From Aquarana catesbeiana (taxonomy: Eukaryota > Chordata > Amphibia > Anura > Ranidae), in assembly GCF_042186555.1 (NCBI RefSeq), contig NC_133329.1, positions 187,957,206 to 188,021,205 of the forward strand: 64,000 bases of DNA. The letters run 5' to 3'. Positions 31,804-42,802 of this stretch are shown here, piece after piece; position 1 is the first letter of the stretch; each line of letters begins with the position of its first letter. The notes below the pieces were generated by a model. It searched no databases, was not told where the DNA came from, and saw nothing but the letters and a program-made list of their open reading frames with translations. Made by a program: the position numbers and the translations under genes.

Positions 31804-34800
31804 ATGTTATATAAAAAATCAATGGTATTAAATATTGGATCATGGAATGTCCATGGGCTGGGTACCTCTGCCAAAAGAGCAGTTGTATTCGATACGTTGG
31901 ATATTTTTAAAGTAGGAATTGCCTGTCTGCAGGAGACACACCTGACTCAAGACACCAAATCTCAGGTGAGAAACAAGAGATTCCAGTGCCAATTCCACTC
32001 TGTGCATACCTCCTACTCCAGGGGGGTGTCAGTGTTAATTAGGAGAGGGGTGGCTTTCACCTGCAGACAGTGCAAAATAGATGGGGAGGGTCGGTATATT
32101 TTTTTGCACTGCATGATAGAAAATCAGGAATATGTGCTAGCAAATGTTTATATCCCTCCACCTTTTAAACTAGATGCCTTATATGATTTATTAGAGTTTA
32201 TAGTAGATAAGAATAATATACCAATTATAGCAGTTGGGGATTTTAATGTGGTAATAAATAAAAAGATTGATAGATTTCCCCCAGGCAACCAGGGACAGAC
32301 GCCACAGGGAAACCGTATGAGCCACTTTCTTCAGGAAGCAGGCTTATTGGATTTATGGAGAATACGGAACCCTGTGACGTTACAATTTACATGTTACTCG
32401 GGGTCCCATTCTACACTTTCAAGAATAGATCTTGCATTGGGTAATGAGCTAGGTTCCCAAACAATTAAAGATATAACTTATCAACCTAGGGGTATATCAG
32501 ATCACTCGCTGCTTATGATCTCAATAAGTATAAAAAATAAGAAGGTTGATAGGTTATGGAAAATGAACCCAATATGGTTTGGAATAATAGAGGATCAGAA
32601 TGGGATAATAGCCAAGGTAAACGAGTTTATAAGGTTTAATACGGACACCACAACAAGAGGAATGATGTGGGATGCACTGAAGGTTTATTTGAGGGGTTTA
32701 TTTATACAGCAAGTTTCCAAAATTAAAAAATCTTCACGGGATTGGGAGGACAAGGTCAGGAAAGAGGTAATGACAGCAGAAAGAGAGTATGTGAAGGATC
32801 CAACCCCGGATAAACAAAATAGATGGGAAAATAAACAACAAATATATAAGGATGCAATGACTAGGAAGTCAGAACATAAAAGATTATTTCAAAATCAAAT
32901 AGTATACGGGGAGGGGGAAAGGGTTGGGAAGATGCTGGCCCATTTAGTTAGATCTGGATCCTCGCCCTCCATGATACCCGCTATTAGGACAATGAGTGGT
33001 GAGATCTCATCTCAGGTAGATGAGATTACAGATACATTTAAAAATTATTATGAAGAATTGTATACATCCAGGGGGGCCGTGGAGGGAGAGGAGTTAGATA
33101 AATTTTTCGGGGACATTGAGATGCCCTCCCTTACAGAGTCTGATAGCAAGGCACTATAAGCCCCGATAACCCTGGAGGAAATCAAATTAGCCGTAACAGA
33201 AATGAAAAATCAGAAATCCCCTGGCCCTGATGGACTCCCTGTTGAAATTTATAAATATTATGGGACGGTGTTACTCCCGGAGCTTCTTAAAGTGTTTGAG
33301 TGGGTAAAGAAGGAGGGGGAGCTTCCCATATTAATGACGGAAGCCACGATAATAGTGCTGCATAAAGAAGGGAAAGATCCTTTAGATCCTGGGTCCTACA
33401 GACCCATCTCCCTACTATGTTCAGATGTGAAAATCCTATCAAAGATCTTGGCTACTAGACTAAAGAAAATAATCCATAAACTAGTCCATTCTGACCAGAC
33501 AGGTTTTATACCCCAAAGATCAACCAGTAGGAATATCAGAAGGTTATTTCTGAACCTGCAGATACCAACTGAAAATACTGACTCAAGGGCTGTGATGATG
33601 CTAGATGTGGTAAAAGCGTTCGACAGTCTTGAATGGGAGTATATATGGCGAGTAATGAAGGAGTTCAGATTCGGGCCCTCCTATATTAGCTGGGTTAAAA
33701 TTCTCTATAACAACCCCAGGGCAAAGATCAGAGTGAATAATGTTCTTTCGGACGGATTCCGACTTGAAAGGGGCTCTAGGCAGGGGTACTCCCTGTCTCC
33801 TCTGATCTTTGCTCTGGCAATGGAACCAGTAGCCATTGCAGTAAGGCAGGACAGGATTAAGGAAGGGTTCCGGAGAGGGGACAGAGAAGAACAAATTGCG
33901 TTATATGCGGATGATGTCCTCATTTTTCTGGGGGATACAGAGAGATCGCTTAGACAGGTGATGGACATCTTCTCGAGATTTGGAATACTCTCAGGTCTTA
34001 CCATAAATTGGGGAAAATCAGCATTGTTACCAATAGACCCCATTAGAAAGAGTTCCTGTTTGGAAAATATCCAAGTAGAAATAGTAGAGAAAACAAAATA
34101 CCTGGGCATTTATATAACAAACGACCCAAATGATTATATAAATAACAATTTAGTCCCTTTATTATCCAAATTTAAGAATAAGAGTGATATATGGAAGGGA
34201 CTTCCTTTATCAGTAGTAGGTAGATGCAACCTGATCAAAATGCTGTGGCTGCCCCAGTTATTATATTTGCTGCATAATTCATCAATTTGGATACAAAGGA
34301 AATGGTTTAAAAAAATAGATACACTACTAAGAGCCCTTATATGGAAAGGAAGACAACCTAGAATAGGCCTTCAGACCTTACAACTGCCAACTCAGGAGGG
34401 GGTTCTGGCAGTACCGCATCCACGTAGTTATTTTTTAGCAGCCCAATTACAACATCTGGTATCAGACACTGATCACGAAGGGAATAAAAGTGGGGGACTG
34501 ATGACTGTAGAGGCACCACATAAGACACTAGTGGAGGTCTTGGAGGCGAATTCTTTTGCCTATAGACCCCCTACGGTTAAGCTAATAATTAGAGTGTGGA
34601 AATCTATAAAGGATCTGAGGGGAATGGGGGGGTATGGTTAAAGGTGCCCCGCTCTGGGATAACAAGAACTTACAAGAATTAAGATTAATGGGGAAAATAA
34701 AGATATGGGAAAGAAAGGGTATAGTTAGCCTGGATCAATTATACAATGGTAGTATCCTAAAAACTTTTACAGCACTAAAAGAGGAGTTTGATATACCAGA

Positions 34801-35566
34801 TAGCTCACACTATAGCTATTTGCAAACCAAACATGCTTTAAAAGCTCAGATTTGGGAACAAGGCCCGGTGTGGAGCACCTCCCCCATATATGAAAGATTA
34901 AGTAAGTCCGGAGGACCTAAGGGATCCATAGCAGAATTCTACCCGCAGATATGCAGAAACAATATTATAAGTTCAGAAAACCTTAAGTGCAGAAGTAAGT
35001 GGGAAAAAGATTTGGGTAGAATTGCGGATGACCAATGGAAAAAGATATTGGCAGGGGGGAACCAAGCCTCAGTCTCGCCCGCCCAGAAGATGTCATACCT
35101 AATGCTCTTACATACAACATACTATACTCCCAAAAAACTGTTTGAATGGGGGCGGAGGGGAGATGCTAAATGCCCTAGGTGCCAAAATACCGGGGACTTG
35201 ATCCACATGATTTGGAAATGTCCAAAACTTTATCGGTATTTGACGGAAATATTAGATACCATAAATAAGATCTTCAAGTTGCCACTTAAAATGGACCCAA
35301 AACTGTGTATCTTGGGAGTGGGGGAGAGGTTGTGGAACACTAAAAATAAAGTAGTACTAAGATGCCTATTCCAGGCATAGAAATTAATAACGCAGAGATG
35401 GCAGGCAGAGAAACCCCCCTCCAAAGACGATTGGTTTAAAATGGTAACGGAAACAATATGGAAGGAAAAGGTAGTATACGCAAGGAGAGGAAATTTAAAT
35501 GAATTTAAAAAAAATTTGGATGCCTTGGTTAGAGGAAGTGGGTTATCCCATGTAAAATGTATGTAG
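31804..35566 (+). pseudogene. LINE ORF2 (endonuclease, RT), three lesions
   Basis: Endonuclease motifs: SWNVHGLG, CLQETHL (catalytic Glu), VGDFNVV, RIDLALG and ISDHSLL with the catalytic His. RT motifs after 33202: SPGPDGLP, YRPISLL, DQTGFIPQR, VVKAFDSLEW (motif A), GSRQGYSLSPLIF, LYADDVLIFLG (motif C at about 33903) and GLTINWGKSALLPID. The C-terminal Cys/His segment CPRCQNTGDLIHMIWKCP is at about 35170-35223. Lesions: an in-frame TAA at 33157-33159, a frameshift in the G run at 34626-34632 and an in-frame TAG at 35378-35380. Upstream and downstream of each the family pattern continues, so the protein was complete at insertion or shortly before. Confidence 0.9.
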
Positions 35567-36835
35567 GAAGAGCTAAGGTAATGGAGGTACGATATTAAGT
35601 AAATAGGAAGGTGGGGTAGGAATAAGGAGTAAATAGGGGGGAGTGTAAGATGGGGTATAGAGGGGGAGGGGGTAGGGGGCAAAAAAGGGGGAAATTGGAA
35701 AGTAATGTTTTCTTTTTTTTATTATATATATATATATATATATAAAAGGCTTTGTATAAGTTGTATTTAAGAATTGTTGTAAAAAAAAAAAAAAAAAAAA
35801 AAAGGAAAAACACATTTGTTTTTATATGTCTTGGAAAATCGAATAAAGATTATTTAAATTTAAAAAAAAACTATGACCAGCTTCCCTGTCCCTGTTGAAG
35901 AAAAGCATCCCCAAAACATGATGCTGTCACCACCATGTTTCACTGTGGGGATGGTGTGTTCAGGGTGATATGCAGTGTTAGTTTTCCACCACACAAAGAG
36001 TTTTGCTTTTAGGCCAAAAAGTTCAATTTTGGTCTCATCTGACCAGAGCACCTTCTTCCACGTTTGCTGTGTTCCCCACATGGCTGCTTGCAAACTGCAA
36101 GTGGCACTTTTTTATGGCTTTCTTCTTGCCACTCTTTCATAAAGGCCAGATTTACGGAGTGCATGACTAAAAGTTGTCCTGTGGACAGATTCTCTAACCT
36201 GAGCTGTGAATCTCTGCATCTTCTCCAGAGTTACCATGGGCCTCTTAGCTGCTTCTCTGATTAATGCCCGGCCTGTCAGTGTAGGTGGAGGGCCATCTCT
36301 TGGTAGGTCTGCAGTTGTGCCATACCCTTTCCATTTTTGGATGATGGGTTGAACAGTGCTCAGTGAGATGTTCAAAGCTTGGGATATATTTTTATAACCT
36401 AACCCTGCTTTAAACTTCTCCACAACTTTTTCCCTGACCTGTCTGGTGTGTTCCTTTGTGCTGTTTGTTTACTAAGGTTCTCTAACAAACCTCTGAAGGC
36501 TTCACAGAACAGCTGTATTTATACTGAGATTAAATTACACACAGGTGGACTCTACTAATTACCGGTAGGTGACTTCTGAAGGCAATTGGTTTCACAAGTT
36601 AGGGGTATCAGAGTAAAGGGGGGGATAAATATAAATGCATGTCACACTTTTCAGATATTTATTTGTAACAATTTGGAAAACCATTTATCATTTTCCTTCC
36701 ACTTCACAATTATATGCCACTTTTGTGTTGGTCTATCACATAAATTCCCAACAAAATACATTTTACATTTTTTGTTGTAACATAACAGAATGTGGAAAAT
36801 TTCAAGGGGTATGAATTTTTTTTCAAGGCACTGTA

Positions 36836-37177
36836 TATCCCAAATAAGGGGGGGGGTTCTCTCTCACACTCAGTCAGTATATCCCATAATAGGGGGTCTC
36901 TCAGTATATCCCATATGGTGTCTCCCACTGTAAGCCTCATAATAGGGCCCCTGCCATCTATTATGAGATATACTAGTACTGGGAGACCCCTTAATATGGA
37001 ATATACTGGGAGTGAGAGACCTCCTATATGGTATATATACTGAGAGACACCCTATAATATTATAGGGGGTATTTCAGTATATCCCATATTAAGGGGTCTT
37101 ATGGGAAGTGGGAGGGGTCAAAAAGGAGGGACGGGGTCTGGCGCCCCAGGATCCTAAAACTTCACCAGTCGCCACTG
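36836..37177. repeat. Minisatellite continuation and right end of a hAT-like MITE
   Basis: The 28-bp palindromic repeats (TATCCCATAATAGGGGGTCTC-like) continue to about 37090. The segment then ends in sequence (GGGAGGGGTCAAAAAGGAGGG, then TTCACCAGTCGCCACTG) that matches the right end of the hAT-type MITE at 48135-49332. The two are thus members of one family whose centres hold different tandem repeats. The left end of this copy was not found. Confidence 0.6.
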
Positions 37178-37880
37178 GCGGTATCACATTAAGCTGCTTC
37201 AAGTTGCTGTTTTGGTGTGTTGTTTTGGAACACTAGCTGACCACTGGATACAGGTTTAATGTATGTCTTCTATTTTCCTGATTGAGCACAAGCTGTGCAC
37301 ACAAACACACCTATTAGGATTGACAGATTGTTCTCATTTTCTACTGCAAAACCATAAACAGAATTATGAAACGAATGTTATTGGTCAGTGATAGGCAAAT
37401 ACTTATATTTTATGGCACGTTTTCAGTCTTTAGAGTAGGGTGACCAGACTTCCCCAGACTGAGGACACCGGATTGCAGGGGCGGTTCTAGGTGCAAGGTC
37501 GATCCTGGGCGGATGCTGAGGCAGAGGGGGGTACCAAAGTCAGTGGCCTACCAACGGGGGGTGGTCTGCCCTGGGTGCCACACACTGGCAGGTGTCAGGC
37601 CGGCACTGCCCACTGTAACGGCTTTAAATTGAATCGCCGGGTGCCCGCCATCACTCAAAGTTCCGCCTTCTGGTTTGGCTTCTCTGATAGACAGCACATT
37701 TGTCCTATGCCAGGACAAGTGCTGTTTATCATGGGTAGGAGCCGATCCAGGAGGCGGGACTTATGTGACAGCTGGGTGCCCAGCAATTAAAATTAAACCT
37801 GTCACAGTGGGCGACGCTGGCCTGTGTGATGATCCAGCCGGCTCTCTAATTCCTCTCCTCTCTCTGATCCCCTGCACTGC
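37178..37880. other. Unassigned sequence
   Basis: No gene was recognised. The part around 37436-37600 looks like mixed old repeat fragments; no borders can be given. Confidence 0.4.
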
Positions 37881-40012
37881 TGATGCTGCATTGGATGAGC
37901 ACTGGTGAGGCTGCATAGATGGGCACTGGTGAGGCTGCATTGCTGGGCATGGGTCAGGTTGCATTGATGGGTACTGGGGAAGCTGCATAGATTGGCACTG
38001 GTCAGGCTGCATTGATGGGTACTGGTGAGGCTACATAGATGGGCACTGGTCAGGCTGCATAGATGGGCACTGGTCAGGCTGCATAGATGGGCACTGATCA
38101 GGATGCATAGATGGGCACTGATCAGGATGCATAGATGGGCACTGATAAGGATGCATAGATGGGCACTGGTGAGGCTGCATAGATGGGCACTGGTGAGGCT
38201 GCATAGATGGGCACTGGTCAGGGTGTATAGATGGGTACTGGTCAGGCTGCATTAATGGGAACTAGTGAGGCTGCATAAATGGGCACTGGTGAGGCTGCAT
38301 TGCTGGGCACTGGTCAGGCTGCACTGATGAGGCTGCATTGATGGGCACTGGTCACGCTGCATAGATGGGCACTGGTCAGGCTGCATAGATGGGCACTGGC
38401 CAAGTTGCATAGATGGGCACTGGTCAGGCTGCATAGATGGGCACTGGTCAGGCTGCATAGTTGGGCACTGGTCAGGCTGTATAGATGGGTACTGGTCAGG
38501 CTGTGTAGATAGGCACTGGTCAGGCTGAATTGATGGGCACTGGTCAGGCTGCATTAATGGGCACTGGTGAGGCTGTGTAAATGGGCACTAGTGAGGCTGC
38601 ATTGCTGGGCACTGGCCAGGCTGCACTGGTGAGGCTGCATTGATGGGTACTGGTCAGGCTGCACTGGTGAGGCTGCATTGATGGGCACTGGTGAGGCTGC
38701 ATAGATGGGCACTGGCCAGGCTGCATAGATGGGCACTGGTGAGGCTGCATTGCTGGGCACTGGTGAGGCTGCACTGGTGAGGCTGCATTGATGGGCACTG
38801 GTGAGGCTGCATAGATGGGCACTGGTCAGGCTTCATAGATGGGCACTGGTCAGGCTGCATAGATGGGCACTGGTCAGGCTGCATAGATGGGCACTGGTCA
38901 GGCTGTATAGATGGGTACTGGCCAGGCTATATAGATGGGCACTGGTCAGGTTGCATAGATAGGCACTGGTCAGGCTGTATAGATGGGCACTGGTCAGGCT
39001 GCATTGATGGGCATTGGTCAGGCTGCATTAATGGGAACTGGTGAGGCTGTGTAATAGGCAATGGTGAGGCTGCGTAATTTGGCACTGGTGAGGCTGCATT
39101 GCTGGGCACTAGTCAGGCTGCACTGGTGAGGCTGCATTGATGGGCACTGGTGAGGCTGCATAGATGGGTACTGGCCAGGCTGCATAGATAGGCACTGGTC
39201 AGGCTGTATAGATGGTTACTTGTAAGGCTATATAGATGGGTACTGGTCAGGCTGTATTGATGGGCACTGGTACGGCTGCATTATGGGAACTGGTGAGGCT
39301 GCATTAATGGGAACTGGTGAGGCTGCGTAAATGGGCACTGATGAGGCTGCATAGATGGGCTCTGGCCAGGCTGCATAGATGGGCACTGGTCACGCTGCAT
39401 AGATGGGCACTGGTCACGCTGCATAGATGGGCACTGGTCAGGCTGCATAGGTGGACACTGGTCAGGCTGTATAGATGGGTACTGGTCAGGCTGTATAGAT
39501 GGGAACTGGCCAGGCTGTATAGATGGGCACTGGTCAGGCTGCATAGATTGGCACCGGTCAGGCTGCAATAATGGGAACTGGTGAGGCTGCGTAAATGGGC
39601 ACTGGTGAAACTGCATTGCTGGACACTGGTCAGGCTGCACCAGGGAGGCTGCATTGATGGGCACTGGTCAGGCTGCATAGATGGGCACTGGTTAGGCTGT
39701 ATAGATGGGCACTGGGCAGGCTGCATATATGGGCACTGGTCAGGCTGCATAGATGGCTGCATAGTTGGCGGCATGGTGAGGCTACATTGCTGGGCACTGA
39801 TCAGGCTGGATAGATGGCTGCATGGTGAGGCTGCATTGCTGGTCAGGCTGCATTGCTGGGCACTGGTGAGGCTGCATTGCTGGGCACTGATCAGGCTGCA
39901 TAAATGTGCACTGGTCAGGCTGCATAGATGGGTACTGGTCAGGTTGCATAAATGGGCACTTGTCAGGCTGCATAAATGGGCACTGGTCAGGCTGCATTTA
40001 TTGGCACTGTTG
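37881..40012. repeat. 24-bp minisatellite array, about 2.1 kb
   Basis: Roughly 85-90 copies of a 24-bp unit of the form GGGCACTGGTCAGGCTGCATAGAT, with GTCAG/GTGAG and ATAGAT/ATTGCT/ATTAAT variants arranged in blocks. Because 24 is a multiple of three and the unit lacks stops in several frames, long open frames appear on both strands (MQPDQCPS-type on minus, LHRWALVR-type on plus). These have no start context or splice signals and are not considered genes. Confidence 0.92.
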
Positions 40013-40232
40013 AGTAGACATGTGCAAAACGAAAAAAATTGTTTTGTTTCGATGCGTTATTTACATAAATTTGTTTAGCTAAATCTGTTTTATTCGTTTT
40101 CGGTATTCGTTTCATTTATTCGTTTTCGAATCAATTTCGAATAGTTTTTTTCTATTGTATTCCTTTATTTTCTATTCTATTTACATTCTTTATGTAGCGC
40201 GCTCCTTAGTATTGCATTCTTTATGTAATGCA
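40013..40232. other. Short AT-rich repeat fragment
   Basis: T-rich sequence with repeated TTCGTTT/TTCGAAT motifs (40050-40150), probably a decayed mobile-element end. No border was found. Confidence 0.4.
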
Positions 40233-40537
40233 CTCCTGAATAGGGATGAGCCAAACACCCACCGGTTCGGTTCGCACCAGAACCTGCGAACGGACCGAAA
40301 GTTCACGCAAACTTTAGAACCCCATTAAAGTCTATGGGACTCGAACATTCAAAATCAAAAGTGCTAATTTTAAAGGCTAATATGCAAGTTATTGTGCTAA
40401 AAAGGGTTTGGGGACCCGGGTTCTTACCCCAGGGGACATGTATCAATGCAAAAAAAAGTTTTAAAACGGCCGTTTTTTCGGAAGCAGTGATTTTAATGAT
40501 GCTTAAAGTGGAAAAAAAAAGTGAAATATTCCTTTAA

Positions 40538-41518
40538 CCGCTTGCCGTCTGCCAGCTGTCATATGACGGCCAGGCGGCGCGGCTCTCGTTTTGGGCGTCA
40601 TATGATGCCCTTGCCTTCCCTGCCCACCAGGAGGTGCATGTGATTGCCGCCGTGTCACTGGGCACCCGATGCACGTGCCCGGCGGCCACGATATCCGCCG
40701 GTCACCCGCGATTGCCTGGTAACACGGCAGGACCGTGGATCTGTGTGTGTAAACACACAGATCCACGTCCTGTCAGAGAGGAGAGGAGACCGATGTGTGT
40801 TCTCAGTATACAGCAACACCGATCGGTCACCTCCCCTTCTGAGTCCCCTCCCCCTTCAGTTAGAAACACTCCCTAGCAACATAATTAACCTCTCGATCAC
40901 CCGCTAGTGTTAACCCCTTCCCTGCCAGTCACATTTATACAGTAATCAGTGCATTTTTATAGCACGGATCGCTGTATAAATGTGAATGGTCCCAAAAATG
41001 CATCAAAAGTGTCCGATATGTCCACCACAATATCGCAGTCATGATATAAATCGCAGATCGCCGCCATTACTAGTAAAAGAAAAAAAAAAAATTACAAAAA
41101 TGCTATAAATCTATCCCCTATTTTGTAGACGCTATAACTTTTGCAAACCAATCAATATACGCTTATTGCGATTTTTTTTTTACCAAAAATATGTAGAAGA
41201 ACACATATCTGCCTAAACTGAGGGAAAAAAAATTGTTTAAAAAAAAAAAAAATGGATATTTATTATAGCAAAAAGTAAAAAGTATTGTGTTTTTTTCAAA
41301 ATTGTCACTCTTCTTTTGTTTATAGCGCAAAAAATAAAAACCGCAGAGGTGATCAAATACCACTAAAAGAAAGCTCTATTTGTGGGGAAAAAATAATAAA
41401 AAATTAATTTGGGTACAGTGTTGCATGACCGCGCAATTGTCATTCAAAGTGTGACAGTGCTGAAAGCTGAAAAATGGCCTGGGCAGGAAGGGGGTGAAAG
41501 TGCACTGTATTAAGATGG
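40538..41518. mobile_element. piggyBac-like MITE nested in the hAT element
   Basis: Flanked by TTAA (40534-40537 and 41519-41522) exactly where the hAT-family sequence is interrupted, as seen by comparison with the uninterrupted copy at 50250. Ends are CCGCTTGCC and AAGATGG (weak inverted repeat). It has no coding frame and long A/T runs. TTAA target use is typical of piggyBac; the superfamily call rests on that alone. Confidence 0.65.
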
Positions 41519-42234
41519 TTAAATACCGTACCTGGGGGGTGTCTATAGTATGCCTGTAAAGTGGCACGTGTTTCCTGTGCTTAGGACAGTCCCTGCACAA
41601 AATGACATTTTTAAAGGAATAAAAGTCATTTAAAACTGCTTGCGGCTTTAATGTAATGTCGGGTCCCGGCAATATAGATGAAAATCAGTGAGACAAATGG
41701 CATGGGTACCCCCCCCCCAAGTCCATTACCAGGCCCTTTGGGTCTTGTATGGATATTAAGGGGAACCCAGGCCCTATTTACTCTGAACAGCTGTATACAG
41801 GCGGTGCAAACAAGACAGAGACTGTAGGTTTGTTGTTAAGTAGAATCTGTTTGTAATTTTGAACTGGTACATTTTTAAAGTGTAGCTCCAGCCATAAAAT
41901 CTATTTTTAAGCTTTTTGGAAAACATAGAGAAGGGTTATCACCTCTGTAACATTTGTTTTGCTGTCTGTGCACCTCTTCAGAAGATTTTACCTGACTTTC
42001 TGTCCCAATGACAAATGTTTTTTGAAAATATGGGGTTTTTAGTGAAACAAGGATTGGTGATAAAGCAACAGTGAAGAGGAGACACGTTTTTCCCATATTA
42101 ACTCTTACAGGAACAAATTTCCCTTCCTGGGGGTAGATTTCCTCTCACTTCCTGTTGTCTCCTTCCGTTTGCAAGTAGGAGTCATTTGTAAGTTGGGTGT
42201 TTGAAAGTAGGGGCCTGCCCTATATACTCTGCAG

Positions 42235-42690
42235 AAGTTGGGGCCTTAGGTGTTGGTGCTGCCACAACACTGAAAGCCCTCACAGTTACTCTTGGTGGGT
42301 GCAGGAATGGGCCCTGCTGTGAAATATTAGATCAAGAATTGTAATAACATGCCATTGTTGAACAGTGGTAGAAAAATTGGGCCTTTGGTGGTGGTGGTGG
42401 TGCTGGTGCCACAACACTGAAAGCCCTCACAGTTACTCTTGGTGGGCGCTGGAACGGGCCCTGCTGTGAAATATTATATCAAGAATTGTAATTACATGCA
42501 CCAGTTGAACAGGGGCAGAAAAATTGGGCCTTAGGCACTGGTGCCACAACACTGCAACCCCTCACAGATGCTATAGTTGGAGCGCAGGAATGAGCCCTGC
42601 TGCAAAGTATTGCATCAAAAATTGTAATTATATGCCCCTGTTAAACAGGGGCAGAAAAATTGGGCCTTGGCCACTGGTGGCGGTGCCCAG
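42235..42690. repeat. Tandem repeats of about 120 bp downstream of hAT transposase
   Basis: Four imperfect copies built around GGGCCTTAGG, GCCACAACACTG, CCTCACAG and AATTGTAAT...GTTGAACAGGGGCAGAAAAATTGG. They lie between the transposase stop and the left end. Confidence 0.7.
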
Positions 42691-42802
42691 AACCAAAAAT
42701 GTTCTTACAAGCGATCAGCATGAAAATTGAGAAGGAAGAGGATTGGGACTCAGCATAACAGGATAGTCACACAGCATCAGCATAGGCAGTCTTGAAGGGA
42801 TC

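Larger units (their letters stand above)
29325..35869 (+). mobile_element. Near-complete L1/Tx1-type LINE
   Basis: A 6545-bp insertion with an exact 14-bp duplication ACTATGACCAGCTT (29311-29324 and 35870-35883). It has a GC-rich 5' region of about 930 bp, ORF1, ORF2 and a 3' end with AATAAAG (35842) and a short A tract. The full 5' end, poly(A) end and exact TSD mark target-primed insertion. Only a few lesions are present, so it is much younger than the minus-strand LINE. Confidence 0.92.
28913..36468 (-). pseudogene. Tc1 transposase remnant in three pieces
   Basis: Minus-strand pieces: about 36468-36112 (helix-turn-helix: KFKAGLGYKNISQALNIS, RKSGLYERVARRKP), 36093-35884 (WSDETKIELFG with the first catalytic Asp, TVKHGGDSIMFWGCFSSTG) and, beyond the LINE, about 29310-28913 (WPSQSPELNTIENLWQDLK with the catalytic Glu, and the terminal GGSTKY). 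The middle catalytic region around the second Asp is lost or mutated near the LINE insertion site, and frames are broken. Inactive. Confidence 0.85.
28697..36833 (-). mobile_element. Second Tc1-like transposon, split by a LINE
   Basis: Flanked by TA (28695-28696 and 36834-36835), with inverted termini CAGTGCCTTGAAAAAGTATTC on the left and the matching sequence ending CAAGGCACTG on the right. Without the LINE at 29325-35869 it is about 1.6 kb, the usual Tc1 size. It landed inside the minisatellite. Confidence 0.92.

Noticed and set aside
37881..40012. Regularly spaced repeats that might suggest a CRISPR array, and long open frames on both strands
   Set aside because: The units are contiguous 24-mers without unique spacers and the sequence is clearly vertebrate. 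The open frames follow from a stop-free unit with a period divisible by three.
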